In this document: piece after piece, positions 26,671 to 37,655 of the stretch
Layout of the letters: every line of letters starts with the position of its first letter
How positions within the stretch are numbered: position 1 is the stretch's first letter
NCBI GenBank assembly: GCA_032334235.1
Contig: JAVSGI010000005.1
Coordinates: forward strand, 3,067,501 to 3,131,500
DNA length: 64,000 nucleotides
Direction of reading: 5' to 3'
From: Paracoccaceae bacterium Fryx2
GTDB taxonomy: Bacteria > Pseudomonadota > Alphaproteobacteria > Rhodobacterales > Rhodobacteraceae
Notes under the pieces: generated by a model
What the model was told of the DNA's origin: nothing
The model's database searches: none
The model's input: only the letters and a program-made list of their open reading frames with translations
Made by a program: the position numbers and the translations under genes

Positions 26671-26715
26671 CAAAATCCTTGCAAGGATTTTGCAAGACTT
26701 TTTTCAAAAGTCTTG
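26671..26715 (-). repeat. Dispersed double-palindrome element A, copy 3 (inverted)
   Basis: A perfect 22-bp palindrome with half-site CAAAATCCTTG (26671-26692) is followed by a stem of CAAGACTTTT and AAAAGTCTTG around a short TTC loop (26693-26715). The order is inverted relative to copies 1 and 2. It starts 21 bp beyond the stop of the upstream NYN gene, where a transcript end is expected. Confidence 0.75.
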
Positions 26716-26736
26716 CCGCCGCACCCGGCGGCGGCG

Positions 26737-27492
26737 TCAGGCTACATCCCGCGCCAGCAGTTGACCGCCCGGCCCCGGTTTCACCTCGAAGCGGCTGATC
26801 TTGCGCACGAGGTCGGACAGCTTGGCGCTGCCGTAGGTGCGGGTGTCGAAGTCGGGCGAGCCCTGCGTGATGTATTGCCCGATCTGCCCCAGCGAATACC
26901 ACTCGCCCTCGGGGTCGATCGCGCGCATCGCTGCGATGATCAGCGGAATCGCCTTGGCGGGCTGTTCCTTGGTCACCCGCGCCACGGGTTCGGCCGCAGG
27001 TTCCGGTTCAACCCGTTCCGGTTTCACCGGTTCGCGCGGCATTTCCTCGGCGCCGAGGTTCTCGACATAGATGAACCGCTTGCAGGCCATCCGGAAGGCT
27101 TCGGGCGTCTTCTTTTCACCGATGCCATAGACATCCAGCCCCTGTTCGCGGATCCGCGCTGCGAGCCGGGTGAAATCGCTGTCCGAACTGACCAGCACGA
27201 AGCCGTCGAACAGGCCCGAATGCAGGAAATCCATCGCCGAGATCACCAGCCCGATATCGCTGGCGTTCTTGCCCTTGGTGTTGGAAAACTGCTGGTCGGC
27301 CACCAGACCCAGCATCGCCACCTTGCGCGCCCAGCCGTTCAGCCGCACCGCCGACCAGTCGCCGTAGATCCGGCGCACCGAGGCTTCGCCCAGCGCCGCG
27401 ATTTCTTCGAAGATCGCCGTGGCATAGCCTGCGGGCACGTTGTCGGCGTCGATCAGCACGCAGAGGCGGGGGGCGCGGGGGGCGGCCATCAT
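26737..27492 (-). CDS. NYN-domain protein with C-terminal OST-HTH/LOTUS domain, second
   Basis: The 251-residue protein starts at tandem ATGs (27492/27489; MMAAPRAPRLCVLIDADN). The NYN/DUF88 domain has the acidic motifs LIDADNVP, GKNASDIGLVISAMDFLH and VLVSSDSDFTRLAARIRE. A Pro/Glu-rich linker joins it to a C-terminal LOTUS-like domain (LGQIGQYITQGSPDF, TYGSAKLSDLVRKI). It is clearly related to the neighbouring NYN protein but diverged, so they look like old paralogs. Role in RNA metabolism is inferred from fold only. The ORF track-length extension to 27924 is non-coding. Confidence 0.85.
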   Translation of the reverse strand: MMAAPRAPRLCVLIDADNVPAGYATAIFEEIAALGEASVRRIYGDWSAVRLNGWARKVAMLGLVADQQFSNTKGKNASDIGLVISAMDFLHSGLFDGFVLVSSDSDFTRLAARIREQGLDVYGIGEKKTPEAFRMACKRFIYVENLGAEEMPREPVKPERVEPEPAAEPVARVTKEQPAKAIPLIIAAMRAIDPEGEWYSLGQIGQYITQGSPDFDTRTYGSAKLSDLVRKISRFEVKPGPGGQLLARDVA

Positions 27493-27754
27493 GCGGGCGT
27501 CCGGGCGGAACGGGGCGATTGCGTGCGGGGTGCGGGCATCGGGGATTCTCCTCTTTCGGGCGTCATACCACGCGGGGGCGGGGCCATCCAGCACCTGCGC
27601 CGGATTTGCGTGGCACGGGCCGCGGCGCGGGCAGCAAGCCCGGATCTGCGGCGGTGTCCTTTCCCTGTCCTTCCGGGCAGAGCCGTGCAAGACTGTGGCG
27701 GATGGTTGCGCGGGAAACGACCGCCTGGAGCGGTGGTGTCTGCCGGGGGTGGCG

Positions 27755-28033
27755 ATGCGTCTTGTTCTGGTTCTGGTCCTGTCTCTGGCGGCCTGCACGG
27801 CGGCGCCGCTGCTGCCGCCCCCGCCGAGCACGGTTCCGCTGGCGCCTTGCGGGGCCGATCGGTTGCAGGGCCTTCTGGGCCAGCCCGCGCCGACGCTGAC
27901 CAGGCGGGTGCAACCGGGCATCACCCTGCGGCTGATCCGCCCCGGTGACGCGGTGACCGAGGATTTCAGCCTGTCGCGCCTGAATGCGCAGCTTGATGGC
28001 CGCGGCCGGCTGCTTGCCCTATACTGCGGCTGA
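27755..28033 (+). CDS. I78-family peptidase-inhibitor-like lipoprotein, first of two
   Basis: The 92-residue protein starts MRLVLVLVLSLAACTAAPLL with a lipobox LAAC, so it is probably membrane-anchored in the periplasm. The mature part matches the I78 (potato-inhibitor-like) pattern: CGADRLQGLLGQPA, then ITLRLIRPGDAVTEDFSLSRLN and a terminal Cys. Members inhibit serine proteases in the fungal case; bacterial roles are mostly untested. A related gene follows 37 bp later. The 260-bp gap before this gene shows nothing else recognisable. Confidence 0.8.
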   Translation: MRLVLVLVLSLAACTAAPLLPPPPSTVPLAPCGADRLQGLLGQPAPTLTRRVQPGITLRLIRPGDAVTEDFSLSRLNAQLDGRGRLLALYCG

Positions 28034-28070
28034 GCATTGCGGCAGATGCCGCGTTTTTACGGAGGTTGCC

Positions 28071-28361
28071 ATGTTTGCCCGCCCGATCCTCGCCGCCCTT
28101 GCCCTGTTCGTGCTGGCCGCCTGCGTGCCCGCAACCGAAACGCCGCCGACTCTGCCGCCCGCCCCGAGCGAAAATGCCTGTGGTGCCGCGGCGCTGCAAG
28201 GTCTGGTCGGGCAAAGCGCCAGGGTGCTGCGAACCATGAAGTTCGCCGGGCCGACGCGCATCATACGCCCCGGCATGGGGGTGACGATGGACTATTCGCC
28301 AGACCGGCTGAACATCGAGATCGACGCCCGCGAAAGGATCAGCCGCGTGTCCTGCGGCTGA
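28071..28361 (+). CDS. I78-family peptidase-inhibitor-like lipoprotein, second of two
   Basis: The 96-residue protein starts MFARPILAALALFVLAACVP after GGAGG; the lipobox is VLAAC. The mature part has CGAAALQGLVGQSARVL, then RIIRPGMGVTMDYSPDRLNI and SCG at the end, matching I78 and its neighbour. The two cysteines probably form a disulfide. Tandem placement with 37 bp between them indicates an old duplication and co-transcription. It converges on the cytochrome c' gene. Confidence 0.82.
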   Translation: MFARPILAALALFVLAACVPATETPPTLPPAPSENACGAAALQGLVGQSARVLRTMKFAGPTRIIRPGMGVTMDYSPDRLNIEIDARERISRVSCG

Positions 28362-28385
28362 TCGCGGGTCATCGACGGTTCAGGG

Positions 28386-28826
28386 TCATTTCTTCATGCG
28401 GAAGGTGGTGTGGCAGTCCTTGCACGCCTCGCCCATCGCGCCCATGCCGGCCTTGATGCCATCGACCGAGGCCACGTCCATCGCGGCTGCGGCCTTGTCG
28501 AGCGTGTCGGCCTTGGTCAGGAACACGTCCCACGTCATCCAGATGTCGGGCATCGCTTCGGAAACCGGGTCTTCCGCCTCGGGTTCGAACTTCACCGGAA
28601 TGTCGGCCGAGGCGGCAATGAGGGCGGCCTTGGCTGTTTCGGCGGCGGCGGCGTCGAACGGGGTCTTGTCGCCCGCCATGTCGCCCAGCGTCTTCAGGTT
28701 CATGCCGATGGTGCTCATCAGGTCCATCCGGGCCTTGACGGTCGGATCCTGCACGCCTTCCTTGGCGAAGGCGGCACCGGCGGCCAGAACGAGGCCCGCC
28801 ACGAGGGTTTTCGAGATGAGGTTCAA
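28386..28826 (-). CDS. Cytochrome c' (class II cytochrome c)
   Basis: The 146-residue periplasmic protein is read from a TTG at 28826 with GGGAGAAG upstream, giving MNLISKTLVAGLVLAAGAAF, a signal peptide. The heme-binding motif CKDCH lies near the C-terminus (EACKDCHTTFRMKK), the class II position, in a predicted four-helix bundle. Members bind NO and CO and help resist nitrosative stress or act in electron transfer. An upstream in-frame ATG at 28874 would give an unsuitable N-terminus. It is monocistronic. Confidence 0.9.
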   Translation of the reverse strand: MNLISKTLVAGLVLAAGAAFAKEGVQDPTVKARMDLMSTIGMNLKTLGDMAGDKTPFDAAAAETAKAALIAASADIPVKFEPEAEDPVSEAMPDIWMTWDVFLTKADTLDKAAAAMDVASVDGIKAGMGAMGEACKDCHTTFRMKK

Positions 28827-28968
28827 GTTTCTTCTCCCTGCTGAAAATGCCTGCCCAGTATAGCGCGGGGGCATGACACGGTCATGGACTTTGGTCTGGC
28901 GTCCGTCACATCACGGAAATGTCATCCCCTTCATCGACTCGACTCTGCCGACCCTGACGCGATATCGT

Positions 28969-28983
28969 GAACAAAAAGAGAAC
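28969..28983 (+). promoter_or_regulatory. LexA (SOS) box upstream of imuB
   Basis: GAAC-AAAAAGA-GAAC is the complement of GTTC-N7-GTTC and ends three bases before the imuB ATG. The same motif precedes dnaE2 at 1458-1472. LexA binding here would cover the translation start region. Confidence 0.88.
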
Positions 28984-28986
28984 GAT

Positions 28987-30642
28987 ATGGCGCACCGACG
29001 GATTCTTTCGCTGTGGTTTCCGCGACTCGCGGCGGAACGGCTGCTGCGGCAGCGCGGCGATGTGCTGCCCTTGCCCTTTGCGGTGGTGGCCGAGCGGGGC
29101 GGGGCGCAGGTGCTGGCCTCGCTGAACCCCGAGGCCGAGGCGGCGGGGCTGGCGCTGGGCCAGCCCCTGCGCGATGCGACGGCGATGTGCCCCGGCCTGC
29201 TGACCCGCCCCGCCGACCCGCTGCGCGATGCGGCGTTCCTGACGGTGCTGCGGCGCTGGGCGGGCAAGTTCAGCCCCTGGGTGGCGGAAGAGCCGCCCGC
29301 CGCGCTGGTGGTCGACCTGACCGGCTGCGCGCATCTGTTCGGCGGCGAGGCGGCGCTGCTGGCCGAGGTGGAGGCCGACTGCGCGGGGCTTGGCCTGACG
29401 GTGCGCGCCGGGATTGCCGACACGCCGGGGGCGGCCTGGGCGCTGGCGCGCTTTGCCGGGCAGGGGGTGGTGCCGCTGCGCAACGGCGACGCCATCGAAC
29501 AGGAGGCGCGGGCGACGCGGTCGCGCGCCGCCAAGCGGCGGGGCTGGGAACGCGGCGGGGTCGCGCCCGTGGCCGCCGTGGAGGGGCCGCAGGGAGTGAT
29601 TGCCGCGCCCGGGCAGATGCGGCAGGCGCTGGCGGGCCTGCCGATCACCGCGCTGCGCCTGCCGCCCGAGACGGTGGCGGCGCTGGCGCGGCTTGGCCTG
29701 CGCCAGATCGACGACATCACGGGTCTGCCGCGCGCCGCCCTGGCGCGGCGGTTCGGCACCCAGACGCTGCGCCGTCTGGATCAGGCGCTTGGGCTGGAAC
29801 CCGAGCCGGTGGCCCCCGCCCGCGCACCGCTGCATTTCGCGGTGCGGCTGACCTTTCCCGACCCGATCGGGCTGCTGGCCGACGTGCAGGCCGGGGTGGA
29901 CCGGCTGCTGCCGGTGCTGTGCGCCCGGCTGCGCGAAAAGGCGCGGGGGGCGCGGCGGGTGCGGTTGCAGGCGTTTTGCAGCGACGGGCGCTGCGAGGTG
30001 GTCGAGGTCGGGCTGGCCCGCCCCGCCGATGACCCCGACCGCATCCGCCCGCTGCTGGCGCTGAAGCTGGAGATGATCGACGCGGGCTTCGGCATCGACT
30101 GCCTGCGCCTGTCGGCGGTCGAGACCGAACCGCTGAGCGCGGTGCAGCATCGCGGCCACATCGACGCGGCCGAGCAGGCGGCGGCGCGGCAGGGCAGCGA
30201 TACCGCGCTGGAGGATCTGCTGGGCAAGCTGGGCGCCCGGCTGGGGATGGACGCGGTGACCCGCCTGCACCCTGCCGAAAGCCATATCCCCGAGAAATCG
30301 GCCATCGTGCTGGCCGCCGCCTGGTCTTCCCCGGCCCCCGCCCCCTGGCCGCGCCCGCGCGCGCCGCGCCCGTTGCTCTTGTTCCGCCCCGAGCCGGTGG
30401 CGGCGCCCGGTGTGCCGCAGCTGCCGACCGGCTTTCGTTGGCGCAGGCGCGACCTGGTGGTGCGGGTGGCGACCGGGCCGGAGCGGCTTGCGCCCGAATG
30501 GTGGCTTGACGACCCCGAATGGCGCTCGGGCCTGCGCGACTACTGGCGGGTCGAGGCGACGGGGGGCGAGCGGCTGTGGCTGTTCTATGCCCACGGCGGC
30601 GAGGTGTCGGGCGGCTGGTTCTGTCAGGGGGTGTTTGCCTGA
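28987..30642 (+). CDS. imuB: ImuB-like Y-family polymerase (mutasome scaffold)
   Basis: The 551-residue protein starts MAHRRILSLWFPRLAAERLL, the standard ImuB opening. It lacks the acidic residues of active Y-family polymerases: the first site reads LWFPRLA and the second VVDLTGCAHLFGG. In known systems ImuB is a non-catalytic hub that links the beta clamp, ImuA and DnaE2. No imuA lies next to it: a cytochrome c' gene is upstream and an unrelated gene overlaps its 3' end by 19 bp. The upstream ATG at 28873 is before the LexA box and not used. Confidence 0.9.
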   Translation: MAHRRILSLWFPRLAAERLLRQRGDVLPLPFAVVAERGGAQVLASLNPEAEAAGLALGQPLRDATAMCPGLLTRPADPLRDAAFLTVLRRWAGKFSPWVAEEPPAALVVDLTGCAHLFGGEAALLAEVEADCAGLGLTVRAGIADTPGAAWALARFAGQGVVPLRNGDAIEQEARATRSRAAKRRGWERGGVAPVAAVEGPQGVIAAPGQMRQALAGLPITALRLPPETVAALARLGLRQIDDITGLPRAALARRFGTQTLRRLDQALGLEPEPVAPARAPLHFAVRLTFPDPIGLLADVQAGVDRLLPVLCARLREKARGARRVRLQAFCSDGRCEVVEVGLARPADDPDRIRPLLALKLEMIDAGFGIDCLRLSAVETEPLSAVQHRGHIDAAEQAAARQGSDTALEDLLGKLGARLGMDAVTRLHPAESHIPEKSAIVLAAAWSSPAPAPWPRPRAPRPLLLFRPEPVAAPGVPQLPTGFRWRRRDLVVRVATGPERLAPEWWLDDPEWRSGLRDYWRVEATGGERLWLFYAHGGEVSGGWFCQGVFA

Positions 30643-31283
30643 GGCAGGCCCGGCAGCGCGATGCCCCGGAACGGCGGGAAATCGGCATGGCGCGCGCGGC
30701 GCAGGGCGGGCGGCTCGGCCGGTTCCGCCCCGGCGGCAAGCAGCTTGCCGCGCGGGGCGATGTAGCTGGAAATCGTGCGCTCGGGCTCTTCGCGCCACGT
30801 CAGGTTCAGCGCGGCGCGAACCGGGAAGAACCACATCGCGGAATAGGGCAGGTGGTCATGGATCCACCACGCAAGGTCGCGCCAGTCGCGGCCCTGTTCG
30901 TATTGGTCGGCAAACCATGGGATCTGGATGCAGGCGCAGGCGCCCATCCGCCCCGCCGCGTCGCGCCGGTCCCAGATGTGGCCGGCGAACGACGCCTCGT
31001 TCCTTGCGCAGTTCAGGCCGTGGGCATTGCCGAAGGCGTTGACCGCCGGGGCGCGGTAGGCAGAGCGGATGGTGATCGGCCCGAAGGTTTCGACCAGCGG
31101 ATCAAGCAGGTCGGTCGCCAGCCGGGTGCCCGCGGCAATCGCAAGGTCGGGGTCGTCGGGGATGTTGGCGATGCCGTGAAAGCTGGCAATCTCGGAATGC
31201 AGGAAGTCGCGCAGGAAGAAGTGGCGCGACAGCCGGGTGCGACCAAGGGCTTCAAGGGCGGCAAAGGTGGCGGGTCTGCGCAT
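30624..31283 (-). CDS. Peptidase M15-like (D-Ala-D-Ala carboxypeptidase fold) protein, tentative
   Basis: The 219-residue protein starts [20 protein letters not shown] and has no signal peptide. The segment [20 protein letters not shown] followed by [17 protein letters not shown] resembles the VanY/M15 pattern SxYR...H..G..xD, but the metal ligands are not a clean match. The [19 protein letters not shown] stretch is also found in such proteins. I cannot give a function. The 3' end overlaps that of imuB by 19 bp; the gene is divergent from ilvD. Confidence 0.55.
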   Translation of the reverse strand: MRRPATFAALEALGRTRLSRHFFLRDFLHSEIASFHGIANIPDDPDLAIAAGTRLATDLLDPLVETFGPITIRSAYRAPAVNAFGNAHGLNCARNEASFAGHIWDRRDAAGRMGACACIQIPWFADQYEQGRDWRDLAWWIHDHLPYSAMWFFPVRAALNLTWREEPERTISSYIAPRGKLLAAGAEPAEPPALRRARHADFPPFRGIALPGLPQANTP

Positions 31284-31429
31284 GGTCTGGCCCTTCCGGC
31301 TGGTGCGCCGCGCAACCTGCGGCAGAAGCGGGGCGGTTGCAAGCAACGGCGCGGCGCCACAATCGCGCCTTGCCCCCCTGCCCGTCGCCCTTTATCCCTT
31401 TGCCCAGCCATTTCGCCGGAGGATGCCCC

Positions 31430-33163
31430 ATGATCAACAACCGTTTCGACAAGTCAAAGCTGCCCTCGCGGCACGTGACCGAAGGCCCGTCACGCGCGCC
31501 GCACCGCAGCTACTTCTATGCCATGGGAATCACCGAGGCAGAGATTCATCAGCCATGGGTGGGGGTTGCGACCTGCTGGAACGAGGCGGCGCCCTGCAAC
31601 ATCTCGCTGAACCGGCAGGCGCAGTCGGTCAAGACCGGCGTCAAGAAGGGCGGCGGCACCCCGCGCGAGTTCACCACGATCACCGTCACCGACGGCATCG
31701 CCATGGGGCATGAAGGGATGCGCTCGTCGCTCGCCTCGCGCGATGCGATTGCCGACACGGTCGAACTGACGATCCGCGGCCATTGCTACGATGCGCTGGT
31801 GGGCCTTGCGGGCTGCGACAAATCGCTGCCGGGGATGATGATGGCGATGGTGCGGCTGAACGTGCCGTCGGTGTTCATTTACGGCGGGTCGATCCTGCCG
31901 GGCCGCCTGAACGGCAAGGATGTCGTGGTGCAGGACGTGTTCGAGGCGGTGGGCCAGCATCAGGCGGGCAACATCACCGACGAACAGCTGGCGATCCTGG
32001 AACGGGTGGCCTGCCCTTCGGCCGGGGCCTGCGGCGGGCAGTACACCGCCAACACCATGGCCTGCGTGTCCGAGGCGATCGGGCTGGCGCTGCTGAACTC
32101 GTCGGGCGCCCCGGCCCCGTATGAATCCCGCGACCAGTATGGCGACGCCTCGGGCGTGGCAGTCATGCACCTGATCGAGAAGAACATCCGCGCCCGCGAC
32201 ATCGTCACCCGCAAGTCGCTGGAGAATGCGGCGCGCGTCGTGGCCTGCACCGGCGGGTCGACCAACGCCGGGCTGCACCTGCCCGCCATCGCGCACGAGG
32301 CGGGGATCGACTTCGACCTGTTCGACGTATGCGAAATCTTCCGCGACACGCCGTATTTCGTCAGCCTGCGCCCCGGCGGCACCTATGTCGCCAAGGATCT
32401 GTACGAGGTCGGCGGCGTGCCGGTCGTGCTGAAGGAACTGCGCAAGGCCGGGCTGATGCACGAAGACTGCATCACCGCCTCGGGACGCTCGATGGGCGAG
32501 GAACTGGACCTCATCACCCGCGAGGCCGACGGCAAGGTGATCTATCCGGTGGAAACCCCGATCTCGAAAACCGGCGGCGTGGTCGGGCTGCGGGGCAACA
32601 TCTGCCCCGATGGCGCCATCGTCAAGGTCGCGGGCATGTCGGAGGCCGAGCAGATCTTCACCGGCCCGGCGCGGGTTTTCGAATGCGAGGAAGACGCGTT
32701 CGAGGCGGTGCAGAACCGGGCCTACAAGGAAGGCGACGTGATCGTTATCCGCAACGAGGGCCCCGCGGGCGGGCCGGGGATGCGCGAGATGTTGTCGACC
32801 ACCGCCGCGCTCAGCGGTCAGGGCATGGGCAAGAAGGTCGCGCTGATCACCGACGGGCGCTTCTCGGGTGCGACGCGCGGCTTCTGCGTCGGCCATGTCG
32901 GGCCCGAGGCGGCGCATGGCGGGCCGATCGCCCTGCTGCGCGACGGCGACATGATCACCCTGAACGCGCTGACGGGCGAGCTGTCGGTGGCGCTGAGCGA
33001 CGACGAACTCGCGGCGCGCAAGGCCGAGTGGAAGGGCGCGCGCCCCACGCAATACGCCAGCGGCGCGCTGTGGAAATATGCGCAACTGGTCGGGCCGACT
33101 CGTCTGGGCGCCGTCACGCATCCGGGCGCACGGGCGGAGAAGCATGTCTACATGGACCAGTAG
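31430..33163 (+). CDS. ilvD: Dihydroxy-acid dehydratase
   Basis: The 577-residue IlvD/Edd-family protein starts [20 protein letters not shown] after CGGAGG. Cluster and active-site motifs are [38 protein letters not shown], and [12 protein letters not shown] with the base serine. It dehydrates dihydroxy acids to 2-keto acids in the valine, isoleucine and leucine pathways, using an iron-sulfur cluster. Its 3' end overlaps the start of a lipoprotein gene by 20 bp. It complements leuC, leuD and leuB found earlier in the window. Confidence 0.97.
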   Translation: MINNRFDKSKLPSRHVTEGPSRAPHRSYFYAMGITEAEIHQPWVGVATCWNEAAPCNISLNRQAQSVKTGVKKGGGTPREFTTITVTDGIAMGHEGMRSSLASRDAIADTVELTIRGHCYDALVGLAGCDKSLPGMMMAMVRLNVPSVFIYGGSILPGRLNGKDVVVQDVFEAVGQHQAGNITDEQLAILERVACPSAGACGGQYTANTMACVSEAIGLALLNSSGAPAPYESRDQYGDASGVAVMHLIEKNIRARDIVTRKSLENAARVVACTGGSTNAGLHLPAIAHEAGIDFDLFDVCEIFRDTPYFVSLRPGGTYVAKDLYEVGGVPVVLKELRKAGLMHEDCITASGRSMGEELDLITREADGKVIYPVETPISKTGGVVGLRGNICPDGAIVKVAGMSEAEQIFTGPARVFECEEDAFEAVQNRAYKEGDVIVIRNEGPAGGPGMREMLSTTAALSGQGMGKKVALITDGRFSGATRGFCVGHVGPEAAHGGPIALLRDGDMITLNALTGELSVALSDDELAARKAEWKGARPTQYASGALWKYAQLVGPTRLGAVTHPGARAEKHVYMDQ

Positions 33164-33770
33164 GCTGCGGCCCGGCCTGATGCTGGCTGCGGCGGTGCCG
33201 CTGCTGGCCGCCTGCCTTGCGGCGGGCGGTGCGCTGCAAAGTCGTCCGGTGCTGGGCGGGGCGCTGACCGTCGCCGCCCCGCCGGGCTATTGCATCGACC
33301 CGGCCGGGGTGCTGGAACGGCAGGATACAGCCATCGTGCTGATCGGGCGCTGCGCGGTGACGGGCGAGACGCAGGTGCCGCAGGCCAGGGCGATACTGAC
33401 CGTGGCGGTCGGCGGGGCCGGTTCGGGCGCGGGCATCTCTGGCGGGGGTGCGCAACTGGCCGCGTTCTTCAAGTCGCCGCAGGGCCGCGCCGCGCTGAGC
33501 CGCAGCGGGCGGGCGGCGTCGGTGACGCTGCACGAGGCGCTGGTGGTCGGTGACGCCTTCCTGATGCGGCTGACCGACACCAGCCCGGGCGGCGACAGCC
33601 GCGGCCAGCCCGAAAGCTGGCGCGCCGTGCTTGACGTGGAGGGACGGCTGGTGACGCTGTCGGTTTCGGGCCCCGCGGGCGCGCCGATGGACCCTGCCGC
33701 CGGGCGCAGGCTGACCGACCGCTTCCTGGCCGCGATGCAGGCAGCCAATCGGGCAAAGGTGTCGCTTTAG
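33144..33770 (+). CDS. Putative lipoprotein of unknown function
   Basis: The 208-residue protein starts at ATG 33144 ([20 protein letters not shown]) preceded by GGCGGAGAAGC, and overlaps the ilvD 3' end by 20 bp. The lipobox LLAAC near residue 25 suggests a lipoprotein. The mature part has two well-separated cysteines (GYCIDPAG and GRCAVTG) and a central Gly/Ala-rich loop, with no domain I recognise. Co-translation with ilvD is probably accidental chromosome neighbourhood rather than a shared role. Confidence 0.65.
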   Translation: MSTWTSRLRPGLMLAAAVPLLAACLAAGGALQSRPVLGGALTVAAPPGYCIDPAGVLERQDTAIVLIGRCAVTGETQVPQARAILTVAVGGAGSGAGISGGGAQLAAFFKSPQGRAALSRSGRAASVTLHEALVVGDAFLMRLTDTSPGGDSRGQPESWRAVLDVEGRLVTLSVSGPAGAPMDPAAGRRLTDRFLAAMQAANRAKVSL

Positions 33771-33894
33771 GACAAGTCTTGGGGATGGAATCTTCAGATC
33801 TTTCAGGCAATAAACGAATCGTTTCCGATATGGCAACAAGCCTGGGGCAGATCGGGTCGCAACGGGTTCCGGGTCTTGCAGAAACAGGGATGGG

Positions 33895-34668
33895 ATGGGC
33901 AACAGGTTCGACACGCTGATCGACCAGGTGGTGCACAAGCGGATGCTGCGGCGCTGGGGGCGGCTGGCCGACGGGGCAAAGGCGGTCGATCTGGAATCAT
34001 TGCGCGGCCTGCGCGGGCGGGCACGGCAGCTGCGCCGTCAGCTTGACCGGGTGATCCATGTTGCCGAAGACCGGCTGGCGCTGCCGGTGATCGGCTCGAA
34101 CGCGATCCGCAAGCCGATGGGCGCGGACTGGGTGTGGCGGCCGGACCTGTGGCGCGGTGCCATTCCGGTGCCGGGGTTTTCCTCGGTGCCCGGCAAGGCG
34201 CAGGTCTGCGACGGTGCCACGATCTTTCACGATTGCCGCCGCTCGGAACTGACGGTGCGCCAGATCCGCAACACGCGCAACGCCGATCTGGCGCCGTTCG
34301 GTTTCCGGATGGATGTGTTCCGCTTTGACGGGTCTTTCCTGTCGCTGGTGATCGACCTGCCGGACGCGGCGGTGCAGGGGCTGAAACTGAAGCACCTGAT
34401 CCGGCTGGATGCCATCGTCGAGATGGAAAAGCCGCTGGAGATCTTTGCCCGGCTGAACGTCAAGCACGGGCCGAACGTCGAACAGGTGGTGCGCGAACTG
34501 CCGCTGCGCGACGAGGAGGTGATGGTCGAATTCGATCTGGCCTACACCAAGATGAACGAGAAGCGGGTGGAAAAGATCTGGGTCGACCTGATCTTCGAAG
34601 GCCCCGAGATGAACCAGATCATCCTGCGCGACGTGACGTTCAGTCGCCGTCCGCGGGCCGAGTTGTGA
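33895..34668 (+). CDS. Conserved protein of unknown function (possibly DUF6478)
   Basis: The 257-residue soluble protein starts MGNRFDTLIDQVVHKRMLRR. The N-terminus is basic and helical (residues 1-60), and the rest is beta-rich (GATIFHDCRRSELTVRQIRN, FRFDGSFLSLVIDLPDAAV, EEVMVEFDLAYTKMNEKR). I think it corresponds to a Rhodobacterales family named DUF6478 but am not certain. No signal or membrane segment. The next gene starts 7 bp after its stop, so the two form a unit. The 124-bp gap before it is AT-rich and probably holds the promoter. Confidence 0.65.
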   Translation: MGNRFDTLIDQVVHKRMLRRWGRLADGAKAVDLESLRGLRGRARQLRRQLDRVIHVAEDRLALPVIGSNAIRKPMGADWVWRPDLWRGAIPVPGFSSVPGKAQVCDGATIFHDCRRSELTVRQIRNTRNADLAPFGFRMDVFRFDGSFLSLVIDLPDAAVQGLKLKHLIRLDAIVEMEKPLEIFARLNVKHGPNVEQVVRELPLRDEEVMVEFDLAYTKMNEKRVEKIWVDLIFEGPEMNQIILRDVTFSRRPRAEL

Positions 34669-34675
34669 GGCGGCG

Positions 34676-35050
34676 ATGAGCGAGATCACCCTGACCAAGA
34701 CACGCATCCGGGCTGGAGTCTGGGAAGGCGTGCTGACCGGCGCCGAAGGTCGCCCGGCGCTGGAGGTCCGCCATCTGGAAGCGGTGCTGCCTGGACTCGC
34801 CCTGACCGAGGTGCCCGGGCGGCCGGGCGCGTGGGCGGTGCGCGTGCCGATCCCGCCGCAGGTGCTGAGCGAGGGGGTGCAGACCTTCCTGATCCGCGAT
34901 GTCGGCACCGGCGAGACCCGGGCGCATTTCACCGTGATCACCGGCGTGGCGATGGAGGATGACCTGCGCGCCGAGATCGACCTGCTGCGGGCAGAGCTTG
35001 ACATGCTCAAGCGCGCTTTCCGGCGGCATTGTCTGGAGACGACCGCCTGA
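34676..35050 (+). CDS. Conserved hypothetical protein
   Basis: The 124-residue protein starts MSEITLTKTRIRAGVWEGVL. It is predominantly beta-strand, then ends in an amphipathic helix (RAEIDLLRAELDMLKRAFRR) that looks like a short coiled coil. No family is recognised. It begins 7 bp after the preceding unknown protein, and the two probably act together; the beta-rich bodies suggest binding proteins. It is followed by the palindromic pair at 35065-35172. Confidence 0.6.
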   Translation: MSEITLTKTRIRAGVWEGVLTGAEGRPALEVRHLEAVLPGLALTEVPGRPGAWAVRVPIPPQVLSEGVQTFLIRDVGTGETRAHFTVITGVAMEDDLRAEIDLLRAELDMLKRAFRRHCLETTA

Positions 35051-35064
35051 GCGCGGGGGCGGCC

Positions 35065-35172
35065 GAATTTTCTACGAAAATTCAGGTCACGGGGTCGGCG
35101 CCGGTCAGGCCATGCAAAGCAGCGGGGCGAAAACCGTGCCCGGGCAGCGGGGCGAATTTTCGTAGAAAATTC
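35065..35172. repeat. Inverted pair of self-palindromic 19-mers
   Basis: GAATTTTCTACGAAAATTC (35065-35083) and GAATTTTCGTAGAAAATTC (35154-35172) are each 8-bp-stem palindromes and are exact reverse complements of each other. The 70 bp between them also contain part of a direct repeat GCAGCGGGGCGAA. The arrangement could form two small hairpins or one long one in RNA. It lies in the 207-bp gap between 35051 and 35257; the rest of the gap shows only the fadH ribosome site. Confidence 0.8.
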
Positions 35173-35188
35173 GGGGGCTGCGGGGTGA

Positions 35189-37545
<2,357 letters not shown>

Positions 37546-37655
37546 CCTGCTGCGATTGTGCGGCGCCGTCCTTTCCGTTCTGGCGGGCCGGCGCCATTGG
37601 TCCTGATCGAGGTCCGGTCGGCCGCAGGAACGATCCCGCGGCCGGGGTGCCCGCT

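Noticed and set aside
31490-33145. 551-codon minus-strand frame
   Set aside because: Antisense to ilvD, whose plus-strand product has all family motifs.
3013-35172. CRISPR array
   Set aside because: The repeated palindromes are scattered, differ in sequence and have no regular spacers; no cas genes are present.
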